The position numbers and the translations under genes were made by a program. Below are positions 51,537 through 59,844 of a stretch of DNA of 64,000 nt, piece after piece. Position 1 is the first letter of the stretch. Every line of letters begins with the position of its first letter. The notes beneath the pieces were generated by a model. It had not been told where the DNA came from and did not search any database. It worked only from the letters and a program-made list of their open reading frames with translations. Source of the stretch: Streptomyces sp. SID12501 (lineage in GTDB: Bacteria; Actinomycetota; Actinomycetes; Streptomycetales; Streptomycetaceae); assembly GCF_010550245.1 (NCBI RefSeq), contig NZ_JAAGLU010000028.1:84610-148609 (forward strand). The letters run 5' to 3'.

Positions 51537-51827
51537 TTATCGATCGACGACGGGCTCCCGTCGATCGGCAACGGACTCGGCGACAACCGGCTCGGCCCGG
51601 TCGACGACAGGATCAGCCGAGAAACCGCCGCCCACCTGCGAAGATCCCTCTCCGGCCGGCCCGGTCGACGACCCGTCCGCCTTCAGTGCCTGCGCCTCAC
51701 TCTTGAGGATGCGCATCGAGCGCCCCAGCGCGCGTGCCGTGTCCGGCAGCTTCTTCGAGCCGAACATCACGATGACCACGATGGCCACGACCAGCAGGTG
51801 CCAGGGTTCCAGTCCGTTCCGGAGCAC
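51537..51827 (-). CDS. tatA: Twin-arginine translocase subunit TatA
   Basis: A 96-residue Tat pore subunit. One N-terminal membrane helix (HLLVVAIVVIVMFGSKKLP) is followed by the amphipathic helix LPDTARALGRSMRILKSEAQ, including the conserved FG-KKLP hinge. The acidic C-terminal tail is variable. Start is GTG 51827. No tatB or tatC is adjacent, so this is probably an additional TatA. It is divergent from the LCP gene. Confidence 0.93.
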   Translation of the reverse strand: MLRNGLEPWHLLVVAIVVIVMFGSKKLPDTARALGRSMRILKSEAQALKADGSSTGPAGEGSSQVGGGFSADPVVDRAEPVVAESVADRREPVVDR

Positions 51828-51913
51828 AACCTCACCGCCCTTTCCTTCGTCTCACACAACAGTTGCCACTTTGCGCAACTGTACAACCAGGGTGAGACGT
51901 GAGAAGGGCGCCG

Positions 51914-53422
51914 ATGACCACCAGCACGAGCAGGCAGGCCGTACCCCAGAGACACCGGTCCGCCGCGGGCGCCCGGCGGCGGAAGCCGGGTCGGCGTGGG
52001 CGGCTGGCACTGGCGATCTGCCTCTCGCTCCTGCTGCTCCTCGCGGCCGGCGCCGGCTGGGTCTATCTGAAGCTGGACCGTGACATCAAGACCTTCGACG
52101 CGGGCGGCATCTCGGACAACCGGCCCGCCGCGGGTTCGTCCAAGGGCGAGAACGTCCTGGTCATCGGCTCGGACGCGCGCAACGACGGCAACGCGGCACT
52201 CGGCGGCGGCGACGTGAACGACATCGGCCGCTCCGACACCGCGTTCCTGCTGCACGTCTACGCCGACCACAAGAACGCCGTGGCCGTCTCCATACCCCGC
52301 GACAGCCTGGTCACCATCCCGCCCTGCAAGCTGCCCGACGGCAAGTGGACGACCGCCCGGCAGGGCGTCAAGTTCAACGAGGCCTACTCGGTCGGCGAGA
52401 CCGCCAAGGGCAACCCCGCGTGCACCCAGAACACGGTCGAGAGCATCACGGGTCTGCGCGTCGACCACACCGTCGTCGTCGACTTCAAGGGCTTCGCCGC
52501 GCTGACCGAGGTGGTGGGCGGGGTGAAGGTGTGCCTCCCCCAGAACGTGTACCAGCGTGATCTCAACCCCAACCGCACCACGCGCGGCAAACTCCTCTTC
52601 GACAAGGGCGAGCAGACGGTCTCGGGTCAGAAGGCGCTGGACTACGTCCGGATCCGGCACGGCATCGGCGACGGCTCCGACATCGGCCGTATCAAGCGCC
52701 AGCAGGCCTTCGTGGCAAGTCTGTTGAAGGAGGTGAAGAGCAATGGTCTGAGCCCGGCCAAGCTGCTCCCGCTCGCCGACGCGGCCACCAAGTCCTTGAC
52801 CGTGGACCCTGGTCTCGGCTCCGCCCAGAAGCTGATCTCCTTCGCGATGTCGCTGAAGGACATCGACCTGCACAACACGAAGTTCGTCACCATCCCCTGG
52901 CGGTACCAGGGCGCGCGCGTCGCGATCGTCGAACCGGACGCGAGTGACCTCTGGGCCGCCCTCAAGGCGGACCGCACCCTGGACGGCAAGGACGCGAGCG
53001 GCAAGAAGAAGGCCTCGCCGAGCGCCAGTCCCACGGCCGCCACGACTCCCGTGTCCGGCAGGGGAATCACCGTCACCGTCTACAACGGCACCACCATCAC
53101 GGGCCTGGCCGCGAAGGCCGCCGCCGAGCTGACCTCCGACGGTTTCACGGTCACCGGCACGGCGACCGCGAGCAGCCAGAACCACGCGACGACGGTCATC
53201 GAGTACGGCCCCGGGCACAAGTCCGACGCCCAGACGGCGGCCCGCGTCTTCCCCGGCGCGGCCATCCAGCCGGTGACGGCGCCGGGCGTCAACGTGGTCG
53301 TCGGCCAGTCGTACAAGGGCGGCTCCACGGCCACCCCGCAGCCCACCGCCATCCCGAAGGACGTCACCGAGGGAGCCCGCTCGGCGGACGACAACATCTG
53401 CTCGAACCTCAGCTACGGCTGA
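51914..53422 (+). CDS. LytR-CpsA-Psr (LCP) family protein
   Basis: A membrane-anchored ligase that attaches wall polymers to peptidoglycan; 502 residues. An N-terminal cytoplasmic basic stretch is followed by a membrane helix (about 30-52, LALAICLSLLLLLAAGAGWV). The LCP domain (about 75-265) has VLVIGSDARND, SDTAFLLHVYADHKNAVAVS, SIPRDSLVTIP, and RIRHGIGDGSDIGRIKRQQ. A LytR_C domain (about 375-460) begins GITVTVYNGTTITGLAAKAA. ATG 51914 lies after AGAAGGG. Its 3' end overlaps the convergent ATPase gene by 14 bases. Confidence 0.94.
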   Translation: MTTSTSRQAVPQRHRSAAGARRRKPGRRGRLALAICLSLLLLLAAGAGWVYLKLDRDIKTFDAGGISDNRPAAGSSKGENVLVIGSDARNDGNAALGGGDVNDIGRSDTAFLLHVYADHKNAVAVSIPRDSLVTIPPCKLPDGKWTTARQGVKFNEAYSVGETAKGNPACTQNTVESITGLRVDHTVVVDFKGFAALTEVVGGVKVCLPQNVYQRDLNPNRTTRGKLLFDKGEQTVSGQKALDYVRIRHGIGDGSDIGRIKRQQAFVASLLKEVKSNGLSPAKLLPLADAATKSLTVDPGLGSAQKLISFAMSLKDIDLHNTKFVTIPWRYQGARVAIVEPDASDLWAALKADRTLDGKDASGKKKASPSASPTAATTPVSGRGITVTVYNGTTITGLAAKAAAELTSDGFTVTGTATASSQNHATTVIEYGPGHKSDAQTAARVFPGAAIQPVTAPGVNVVVGQSYKGGSTATPQPTAIPKDVTEGARSADDNICSNLSYG

Positions 53423-55943
53423 CCCGGGCGGCCCGCGCCGGGAACCGCCGGCGCCGGGCGACGGCGAGGACACCCCCGTACAGCCCCAGCACGGCCGCCA
53501 CAAGCGCGTAGTACGGCCCAGGCAGCCCCGTCAGCCCCAGCAGCGGGCCGAGCGGGGAGAGCGGCAGCAGGAGCCCCACAGCGGCGAGCCCGGCCGCCGC
53601 CCGCCCGACGGCTCCCGTGACCCGGCCCCCGCCGCCACGGAGCAGCAGCATCACCACGGCCTGGGTGAGGAGGTTCTCGGTGAACCAGGCCGAGTGGAAG
53701 ACGGCCCGGTCGTCCAGGGCGTCGGGCCCGTGCAGCGCCAGGGCGAGCACGGCGAAGGTCGCGAGGTCGGCGACGGCGTTGAGCGCGCCGAAGCCGCCGA
53801 GGAAGCGGAGGAGGTCACGGGGGCGCAGAACGGTCGGCCGGGCCAGGGCACCGGGCGCGGGACGGTCGTAGGCGTAGGCGAGTTGGGCGGTGTCGAAGCA
53901 CAGGTTCTGGGCGAGGACCTGGGCCGGGAGCATCGGCAGGAAGGGCAGCAGGAGTCCGGCGGCGAGCATCGCGACGACGTTGCCGAGGTTCGAGGACAGC
54001 GTGACGCGCAGATACGTGGCGATGTTGCCGCTGCTGTGCCGGCCGGCCGTGACGGCGTGGGCGACGGCGGCGAGGTCCTTCTCCCCGAGGACGACGTCGG
54101 CGCTCTCACGGGCCACGTCGACGGCGGCGCGGGGCGCGATCCCGACGTCGGCGGCGAGCAGCGCGGGCACGTCGTTCGCCCCGTCCCCGAGGAAGCCGAC
54201 GGTGTGTCCGGCGGCCCGCAGCGCGGCGACGATGCGGGCCTTGTGGGCGGGTGCGCAGCGCGCGAAGACGGTCGTACGCCGGACCAGGTCCGCCAGTTCG
54301 GCGTCACCGAGGCCGACCAGCGCGTCCCCGTCCACGACCTCCCCCGGATCGAGGCCCAGGTCGTGGCAGGCGCGGGCGGCCGTGCCCGGATGGTCGCCGG
54401 TGAGAATCTTCACGCCGACGCCGAGCGCGGTGAGGTCGCGCAGGGCCTCGGCGGCGGCGGGCGCGAGGTCGTCCCGCAGGGCGACGAATCCCCGGAAGGT
54501 CAGGCCGCGTACGTCGGCGGGGGTCCACGCGCGGGTGCGCGCGTGCCGCTCGGCGGTGGCGACGGCGAGCAGACGCAGCCCGGTCGCCGCCTGTTCGTCG
54601 GCGCGGGCGAGCAGCCGAGCCCGCTCGGCGGGGTCCAGCACGCACCGTTCGACGACGTCCGCGACCGCGCCCTTGACGACGAGGACGTGGGTCCCCGGCC
54701 GACCCCGTACTCGAACACGAACCACCGCCGTGGCCAGTCGCCGCACCGGGTCGAAGGGCAGCGCCGCCACTCCGTCGTACCGCTCGTCGAGCGGTCCCGC
54801 CGCCGTCAGCAGTGCCTCGTCGAGGGCGTCCGGGGTGGGCGGTTCGGCGAGCTGGAGGGTCCACCAGGCGGCCGTGGCGGCCAGGGCGAGCACTTCGGGA
54901 TCGTCCCTGCCCGCGGCGTCCACGGACCGTTCGACGACGGGCCGGTCCCGGGTGAGCGTGCCGGTCTTGTCGAGGCACAGGACGTCGACCGCGCCCAGGT
55001 CGTGCAGCGCGGGCAGCCGCTTCACCACGACCCCGTGCGCCCGGGCGAGCCCCGAGGCCCCGCGCGCCAGACAGGTGCTGACGACGACCGGGAGCATCTC
55101 GGGCGTCAGCCCGACGGCCACCGCTACGGCGAACGGGAGCGTGTCGGGCCCCTGTCCGCGCAGCGCCCCGCTCGCCATCAGCACGAGCGGCGGGGCGAGC
55201 AGCATGAACCGGATCAGCACCCAGGAGATCCCGTGCAGCGACCGGTCGAAGGCGCTCCTGTCCCGTAGTACGACCGCACCGTGCGCGCTCGCGAAACGCG
55301 TACGCGCGCCCGTGGCCACCACCACGGCGGTGGCGCTCCCGGAGGCGACGGCACTGCCCTGGAAGCACAGCTCGGGCCGCGCGAACACGCCCCGGTCCGC
55401 CGTACCCGGCCGTACGTCCTTCGCGACCGGCGCCGACTCGCCCGTCAGCGGCGCCTGGTGCACGGTCAGCCCGGTCGCGCGCAGCAGCCGTACGTCCGCC
55501 GGGACCAGGTCACCGGGCCCGAGCCGGATCACATCGCCCGGGACGAGTTCGGCGACCGGGATCTCCCGGGCGATCGGCGGCCCGCCCCCCGCCGGGCGGC
55601 GCAGGACCGTCGCGGTACCGGCGACCAGCTCGCGCAGCCCGCCGAGGAAACGTTCCGCCTGATGCTCGCCGGAGGCGCGCAGCACACAGCTGACCGCGAC
55701 CAGGGACAGGATCACGGCGGCCGTCCCCCAGGCCGTGACGGCCGCCGAGACGAGCCCGAGACAGAGCAGTACGGCGGTGAAGGGGTCGCGCAGACTCCGT
55801 ACGAACCGGACGGTCCGGCGGATCGGACGGGCGGCCGGAACGACGTTCTCCCCGGCCTCCGCCAGCCGCCGCTCGGCCTCGCCGTCGGTCAGAGCGCGCG
55901 GGAAGTTGTCGAGGCGCCGCGGTGTCCGCAGATCAGACTCCAC
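53409..55943 (-). CDS. mgtA: MgtA-type P-type ATPase (Mg2+ importer)
   Basis: A P-type ATPase of 844 residues. The phosphorylated Asp325 is in CLDKTGTLTRD; TGES lies at about 167-170, GDGAND-type sequence LGDGANDVPALL follows, and VGLTPEMLPVVV in membrane helix 4 is the mark of the MgtA/MgtB group. Membrane segments cluster at 50-85, 240-285 and 640-830. The GTG start overlaps the ArsR gene by 11 bases. Mg2+ uptake is the family function; the neighbouring ArsR rather than a two-component system suggests local metal control. Its 3' end overlaps the LCP gene. Confidence 0.92.
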   Translation of the reverse strand: MESDLRTPRRLDNFPRALTDGEAERRLAEAGENVVPAARPIRRTVRFVRSLRDPFTAVLLCLGLVSAAVTAWGTAAVILSLVAVSCVLRASGEHQAERFLGGLRELVAGTATVLRRPAGGGPPIAREIPVAELVPGDVIRLGPGDLVPADVRLLRATGLTVHQAPLTGESAPVAKDVRPGTADRGVFARPELCFQGSAVASGSATAVVVATGARTRFASAHGAVVLRDRSAFDRSLHGISWVLIRFMLLAPPLVLMASGALRGQGPDTLPFAVAVAVGLTPEMLPVVVSTCLARGASGLARAHGVVVKRLPALHDLGAVDVLCLDKTGTLTRDRPVVERSVDAAGRDDPEVLALAATAAWWTLQLAEPPTPDALDEALLTAAGPLDERYDGVAALPFDPVRRLATAVVRVRVRGRPGTHVLVVKGAVADVVERCVLDPAERARLLARADEQAATGLRLLAVATAERHARTRAWTPADVRGLTFRGFVALRDDLAPAAAEALRDLTALGVGVKILTGDHPGTAARACHDLGLDPGEVVDGDALVGLGDAELADLVRRTTVFARCAPAHKARIVAALRAAGHTVGFLGDGANDVPALLAADVGIAPRAAVDVARESADVVLGEKDLAAVAHAVTAGRHSSGNIATYLRVTLSSNLGNVVAMLAAGLLLPFLPMLPAQVLAQNLCFDTAQLAYAYDRPAPGALARPTVLRPRDLLRFLGGFGALNAVADLATFAVLALALHGPDALDDRAVFHSAWFTENLLTQAVVMLLLRGGGGRVTGAVGRAAAGLAAVGLLLPLSPLGPLLGLTGLPGPYYALVAAVLGLYGGVLAVARRRRFPARAARVSRS

Positions 55944-56292
55944 GGAGGTGCCGTACGGGGGTGCCGTCGGCCCGGTCGGTCAGCCGCCCGACCAGCAGTC
56001 GTACGACGGTGACGATGTCCGGATCGTCGACGAGGTACACCTGCCGGCGGCCTTCGCGTCGCGACCGTACGAGGCCGGCGAGTCTCAGTTTGGTGAGGTG
56101 CTGGCTCACGGCGGGCAGCGCGCCGCCGACCCGCTCGGCGAGCCCGGTCACATCGCTCTCGCCCTGTGCCAGCGCCCACACGATGTGCAGCCGGGCCGGC
56201 GAGGCGAGCAGCCCGAAGGCCCCGGCGGCCTCCGCCAGCACCTCGGCGGACGGATCGTCGAAACCGGCGTTACCCGTAGTACCTGTCACCAC
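55933..56292 (-). CDS. ArsR/SmtB family regulator
   Basis: A 119-residue winged helix-turn-helix repressor. The fold covers about 25-100: FGLLASPARLHIVWALAQGE, then LPAVSQHLTKLRLAGLVRSR (recognition helix). No CxC or obvious cysteine thiol site is present, so metal binding would use His/Asp/Glu pairs such as those in VDDPDIVTVVRL. It precedes and overlaps the ATPase gene, so it likely represses that operon. The start may be GTG 56292 or the next codon. Confidence 0.9.
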   Translation of the reverse strand: MVTGTTGNAGFDDPSAEVLAEAAGAFGLLASPARLHIVWALAQGESDVTGLAERVGGALPAVSQHLTKLRLAGLVRSRREGRRQVYLVDDPDIVTVVRLLVGRLTDRADGTPVRHLRGV

Positions 56293-56301
56293 CGCGCCAG
56301 T

Positions 56302-57378
56302 TTATGCCGGTGCGGGACCCGTGCTGCGTCGCACGATGAGGTGGGCGGGGATGACGGAGACCACGGCGCCCAAGTCCGCGCCCGTCTCCTCCCGGCCGTC
56401 GATCCGCGCGAGGAGCAGCCGCAGGGAGCGGGTGCCGATCTCCTGGAAGTCGGTGCGGATCGTGGTGAGCGGGGGCAGCAGATGGGCGGCTTCCGGGATG
56501 TCGTCGTAGCCGACGACGCTGACGTCGTCCGGGACCCGGCGGCCGGCCTCGTGGAAGGCGCGCAGCGCGCCGAGCGCCATCTGGTCGTTGGAGGCGAACA
56601 CGGCGGTGACGTCCGGATCGCGGGCCAGCCGCCGGCCCAGTTCGTACCCGGCGTCGGCGCTCCAGTCGCCGACGAGCGGCTCGGGCACCTCGGCCCCGGC
56701 CTTCTCCAGGGTCTCGCGCCAGCTCGCGGCCCGGCGTTCGGCGGACGTCCAGCCGGTCGGTCCGGCGATGTGCCGGACCGTACGGTGGCCCAGGCCCAGA
56801 AGGTGTTCGGTGGCCAGGCGCGCCCCGCCCCGGGAGTCGGCGGTGACCATGGGGGTGTCGTCGCCGAGGGCGTTGTCCATCACGACGAGGGGAATGTCGA
56901 GGTGGGCCTCGGCGAGCGCCCTGCCGACGCGCCGTTGCGGGGCGATGGCGATGACCCCGTCGGCGCCCTCCGCCGACAGCCGGTCCACGGCCCGGACGAC
57001 GGTGTTCCGGTCGGCGGTGTCGAGGGCGATGGAACTGACCAGGTAACCCGCGTCCTGGGCGGCGGTGTTGATCGCGGTGAGCGTGGAGGCGGGCCCGTAG
57101 CGGGCCGCGTCGAAGGAGATCACCCCGAGCATCCGGGTCCGTCCGCTGGCCAGCGAACGCGCGCTGCGGCTCGGCCGGTACCCGAGCGACCGCATGGCCT
57201 CCAGCACCGACTCACGGGTCTCGGCCCGCACGGCCGGATTGTCGTTGAGCACCCGCGACACGGTCTGCTTGGAGACACCGGCCAGCTGTGCCACGTCGTC
57301 CATGACCGGCCGTGCGCCCGCGAAGTTGCGCCGGCTGCGTCCCTTGGGAGCAGCGCCGCCACCGGCACTTCGGGTCAT
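56302..57378 (-). CDS. LacI family transcriptional repressor
   Basis: A 358-residue LacI-type regulator. The helix-turn-helix is MDDVAQLAGVSKQTVSRVLN, with the hinge GYRPSRSARSLASGRT after it. The effector domain ends PPLTTIRTDFQEIGTRSLRL. ATG 57378 is chosen because GAAGGA precedes it at about 10 bases; ATG 57405 is possible. It lies just downstream of two beta-galactosidase genes on the same strand and probably recognises the palindrome at 63004-63039. Confidence 0.92.
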   Translation of the reverse strand: MTRSAGGGAAPKGRSRRNFAGARPVMDDVAQLAGVSKQTVSRVLNDNPAVRAETRESVLEAMRSLGYRPSRSARSLASGRTRMLGVISFDAARYGPASTLTAINTAAQDAGYLVSSIALDTADRNTVVRAVDRLSAEGADGVIAIAPQRRVGRALAEAHLDIPLVVMDNALGDDTPMVTADSRGGARLATEHLLGLGHRTVRHIAGPTGWTSAERRAASWRETLEKAGAEVPEPLVGDWSADAGYELGRRLARDPDVTAVFASNDQMALGALRAFHEAGRRVPDDVSVVGYDDIPEAAHLLPPLTTIRTDFQEIGTRSLRLLLARIDGREETGADLGAVVSVIPAHLIVRRSTGPAPA

Positions 57379-57474
57379 GGGGGTCGCATCCTTCGGCTTC
57401 GTCATGTGGCGGTGGTGCCCCGCCCGGCTGGCCCACAGGATAGGCCGCCGGACGGACGTCACCACCGACAGGCT

Positions 57475-59844
57475 CTACCCTCCGAACACGTGAGTCCGGA
57501 CCGTTACCCACTCGACCCGCGTGATCCCGGCCTCCCCCACCGGCACGGTCACCGGCAGGTGCACGGGTGCGTCGGCGGCGAACGGCAGCACCCTCACCCG
57601 CAGCCCGCCGCCGGCCCGGAGTGCGTCGTCCGGCAGCCGGTCGAGGCCCAACTCCCAGACCCGCCCCGCGAAGAACTGGTCGGCGACCAGCGTGTCCCCG
57701 ACCTGGGCGCGGGCCACGTCTCCGGTCCAGTGGATACGCAACAGCGTTCCGGTGCGCGGGAGTTCGTCCGGTACGTCGATGAGGTACTCGGCGGCGGACG
57801 TGTCGAAGTACGTGTCCGCGGGGGCACTGGCCCGGCCCAGTACGCCGGTGACGGTGTCGGGGGCGGGCCCGGCGGCCCGGACGAGGGACACGTCGAGGGT
57901 GCCGCGGTGGCTGCCCGTGGGGAGCGTGTAGCGGGTGAACACCCCGTCGGAGGACACCGCCAGGTTCTCGCCGGGAGGCCTCTCGGGCGAGGGCAGCACG
58001 GCGAACGATGTCTTCGCCGCCGCACTGTGCACCCGTACCTCGCCGGCCGGTTCGTCGAAGACGACTCCGTCCCCGGCGCCGCACAGGATGAGCCGCTCGG
58101 CGCCCCAGGCCACGCCCCGGTAGGCGGTACGGGCGGTCGCCGCGTCCAGCACCAGCAGTCCGACCTGGCCGCCGTCCACCGTCCCGACCTCGACGAGGGC
58201 GTCCGTGCCGGGCCGCAGTCCGGTGACGAGGAAGCGGCCGTCGGCGGACACGACCTGCCCCATGGGGGTGTGCACGTACCTCAACGTCCCGATGTCCAGG
58301 GCGAGTTCGACGGGGATCCCGTCCGTGGCGGCCAGCACCAGGACGGTACGTCCGCCGACGTCGACCGTGCACACCGGCTGGGCGGTGGCCCAGTCGAGCC
58401 GGAGTCCGGCGACGTCGAGACGTAATGGCCAGCAGAAGTAGGCGCCCTGAGGGATCGTCACCGGCACGCTGGGCAGCGTCAGTTCGGGAGCGTCCGGGAA
58501 CTCCACGGTGAACGACGTGTCCGGGTGGTCCGGCAACGGCTCGTGCGGCTGATGGTTGTTCACGAAGAGGAAACCGGAGTCACCGTCGCCCCGCACGGCC
58601 CACCGCAGCGTCTCCCGGTCGTCCTGTCCGGTCGGCTGTCGCGCGGGCAGCGCGGACTCCATGGGTGCGATGCCCTCGCCGAAGTCCGCCAACAGCAGGT
58701 GCTGGAGGCGCAGTTCGTCGTAGGAGGGCCGGTACTGCCCGTACTCGCCGAGCGGCGCCTGGAAGTCGTACGTCAGGACGGGGAGGTCGTTCGGGTAGCC
58801 GGTGGCGTGGGACTCCTGGAGGGTGGTCAGCTCGCCCGCCGGGTTGGTGCCGCCGTGGAACATGTAGTAGCCCTGCCAGACCGAGCCGCACCCGATCTTC
58901 GTGAGCCCGAGGGCACCGATGTCGGCGCCGTCGACGCGTGGCCGGCGGTGGTAGGCCACGGCCATCCCGCCGCCCAACTCACAGGTGGCCCAGGGAAATC
59001 GGTCGGTCGACGCCGGTTCGCCGCCCCGCACGTGCGTCGGCCGCAGGTCGGCTCCGATGCCCTCGTCGTCGCGCTGGTGGGTGAAGAAGAAGTGCTTGCG
59101 GCAGGTGTCGGACCAGCCGCCGTCCCACTCCGTCCAGAAGGTCTCGGTGTAGCCGCCGTACAGCGGAAGCAGTTCGTCGGGCGGGAGTTGGACCCCTCCC
59201 CAGGCCGTCGAGGTCCAGAGCGGGGCGCTCAGCCCGGCCTCCTCGGCCATCCGCTTCAGGGTAAGGAGGTGCCCGGGTCGGTCGTACAGCTCGTTCTCGA
59301 TCTGGATGGCGACGATCGGGCCGCCGTGCGCCCGGTCCAGCCCCTTCAGCTGCTCGGCGATCGCGGTGAACCAGCCGCGTACGGGTTCCAGGTAGGCGGG
59401 GTCGTCGGTGCGGGGTGCGCCGGTGCGGGCGAGCAGCCAGTCGGGCAGGCCTCCGCCCCGCACCTCGGCGTGGCTCCAGGGGCCGATGCGCGGGATGAAG
59501 TCCAGGCCGTGGCGGGCGCAGAGTTCGGCGAAGCGGCGCAGGTCGCGGTCGCCGTCGAAGCGGACCCGGCCCTCGATCTCCTCGTGGTGGATCCAGATGA
59601 GGTAACTGGCGACAGCCGTCACCCCGGCCGCCTTCATCTTCAGCAGCTCCTCCTCCCACTCCCCCGCCGGGTAGCGGGTGTAGTGGAACTCGCCGGAGAC
59701 GGGAAACCAGGGGCGTCCGCCACGGGTGAAAAAGCGGTTGGTCACCTCGATCCGATCGGCGGCTCCCGGCGCGTCGGAGAAGGGGAGGTGGCCGGTGAGC
59801 GGGGGTTCGGTGGCCGTAGGGACCCGGAGGAAGTGGCGGGTCAT
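57475..59844 (-). CDS. GH35-type beta-galactosidase, TTA codon
   Basis: A 789-residue glycosidase. The GH35 barrel starts RPWFPVSGEFHYTRYPAGEW. The acid/base Glu is in AIQIENELYD and the likely nucleophile Glu in ETFWTEWDGGW. C-terminal beta domains follow from about residue 400, including HWTGDVARAQVGDTLVADQF. There is no signal peptide, so it acts inside the cell. Codon 474 is TTA (58423-58425), implying bldA-dependent translation. It overlaps the upstream GH35 gene by four bases (ATGA), so both are translated together. Confidence 0.9.
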   Translation of the reverse strand: MTRHFLRVPTATEPPLTGHLPFSDAPGAADRIEVTNRFFTRGGRPWFPVSGEFHYTRYPAGEWEEELLKMKAAGVTAVASYLIWIHHEEIEGRVRFDGDRDLRRFAELCARHGLDFIPRIGPWSHAEVRGGGLPDWLLARTGAPRTDDPAYLEPVRGWFTAIAEQLKGLDRAHGGPIVAIQIENELYDRPGHLLTLKRMAEEAGLSAPLWTSTAWGGVQLPPDELLPLYGGYTETFWTEWDGGWSDTCRKHFFFTHQRDDEGIGADLRPTHVRGGEPASTDRFPWATCELGGGMAVAYHRRPRVDGADIGALGLTKIGCGSVWQGYYMFHGGTNPAGELTTLQESHATGYPNDLPVLTYDFQAPLGEYGQYRPSYDELRLQHLLLADFGEGIAPMESALPARQPTGQDDRETLRWAVRGDGDSGFLFVNNHQPHEPLPDHPDTSFTVEFPDAPELTLPSVPVTIPQGAYFCWPLRLDVAGLRLDWATAQPVCTVDVGGRTVLVLAATDGIPVELALDIGTLRYVHTPMGQVVSADGRFLVTGLRPGTDALVEVGTVDGGQVGLLVLDAATARTAYRGVAWGAERLILCGAGDGVVFDEPAGEVRVHSAAAKTSFAVLPSPERPPGENLAVSSDGVFTRYTLPTGSHRGTLDVSLVRAAGPAPDTVTGVLGRASAPADTYFDTSAAEYLIDVPDELPRTGTLLRIHWTGDVARAQVGDTLVADQFFAGRVWELGLDRLPDDALRAGGGLRVRVLPFAADAPVHLPVTVPVGEAGITRVEWVTVRTHVFGG

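Noticed and set aside
55735..58425. 896-codon plus-strand frame opposite the ArsR, LacI and GH35 genes
   Set aside because: Crosses three convincing genes and has no domain signature.
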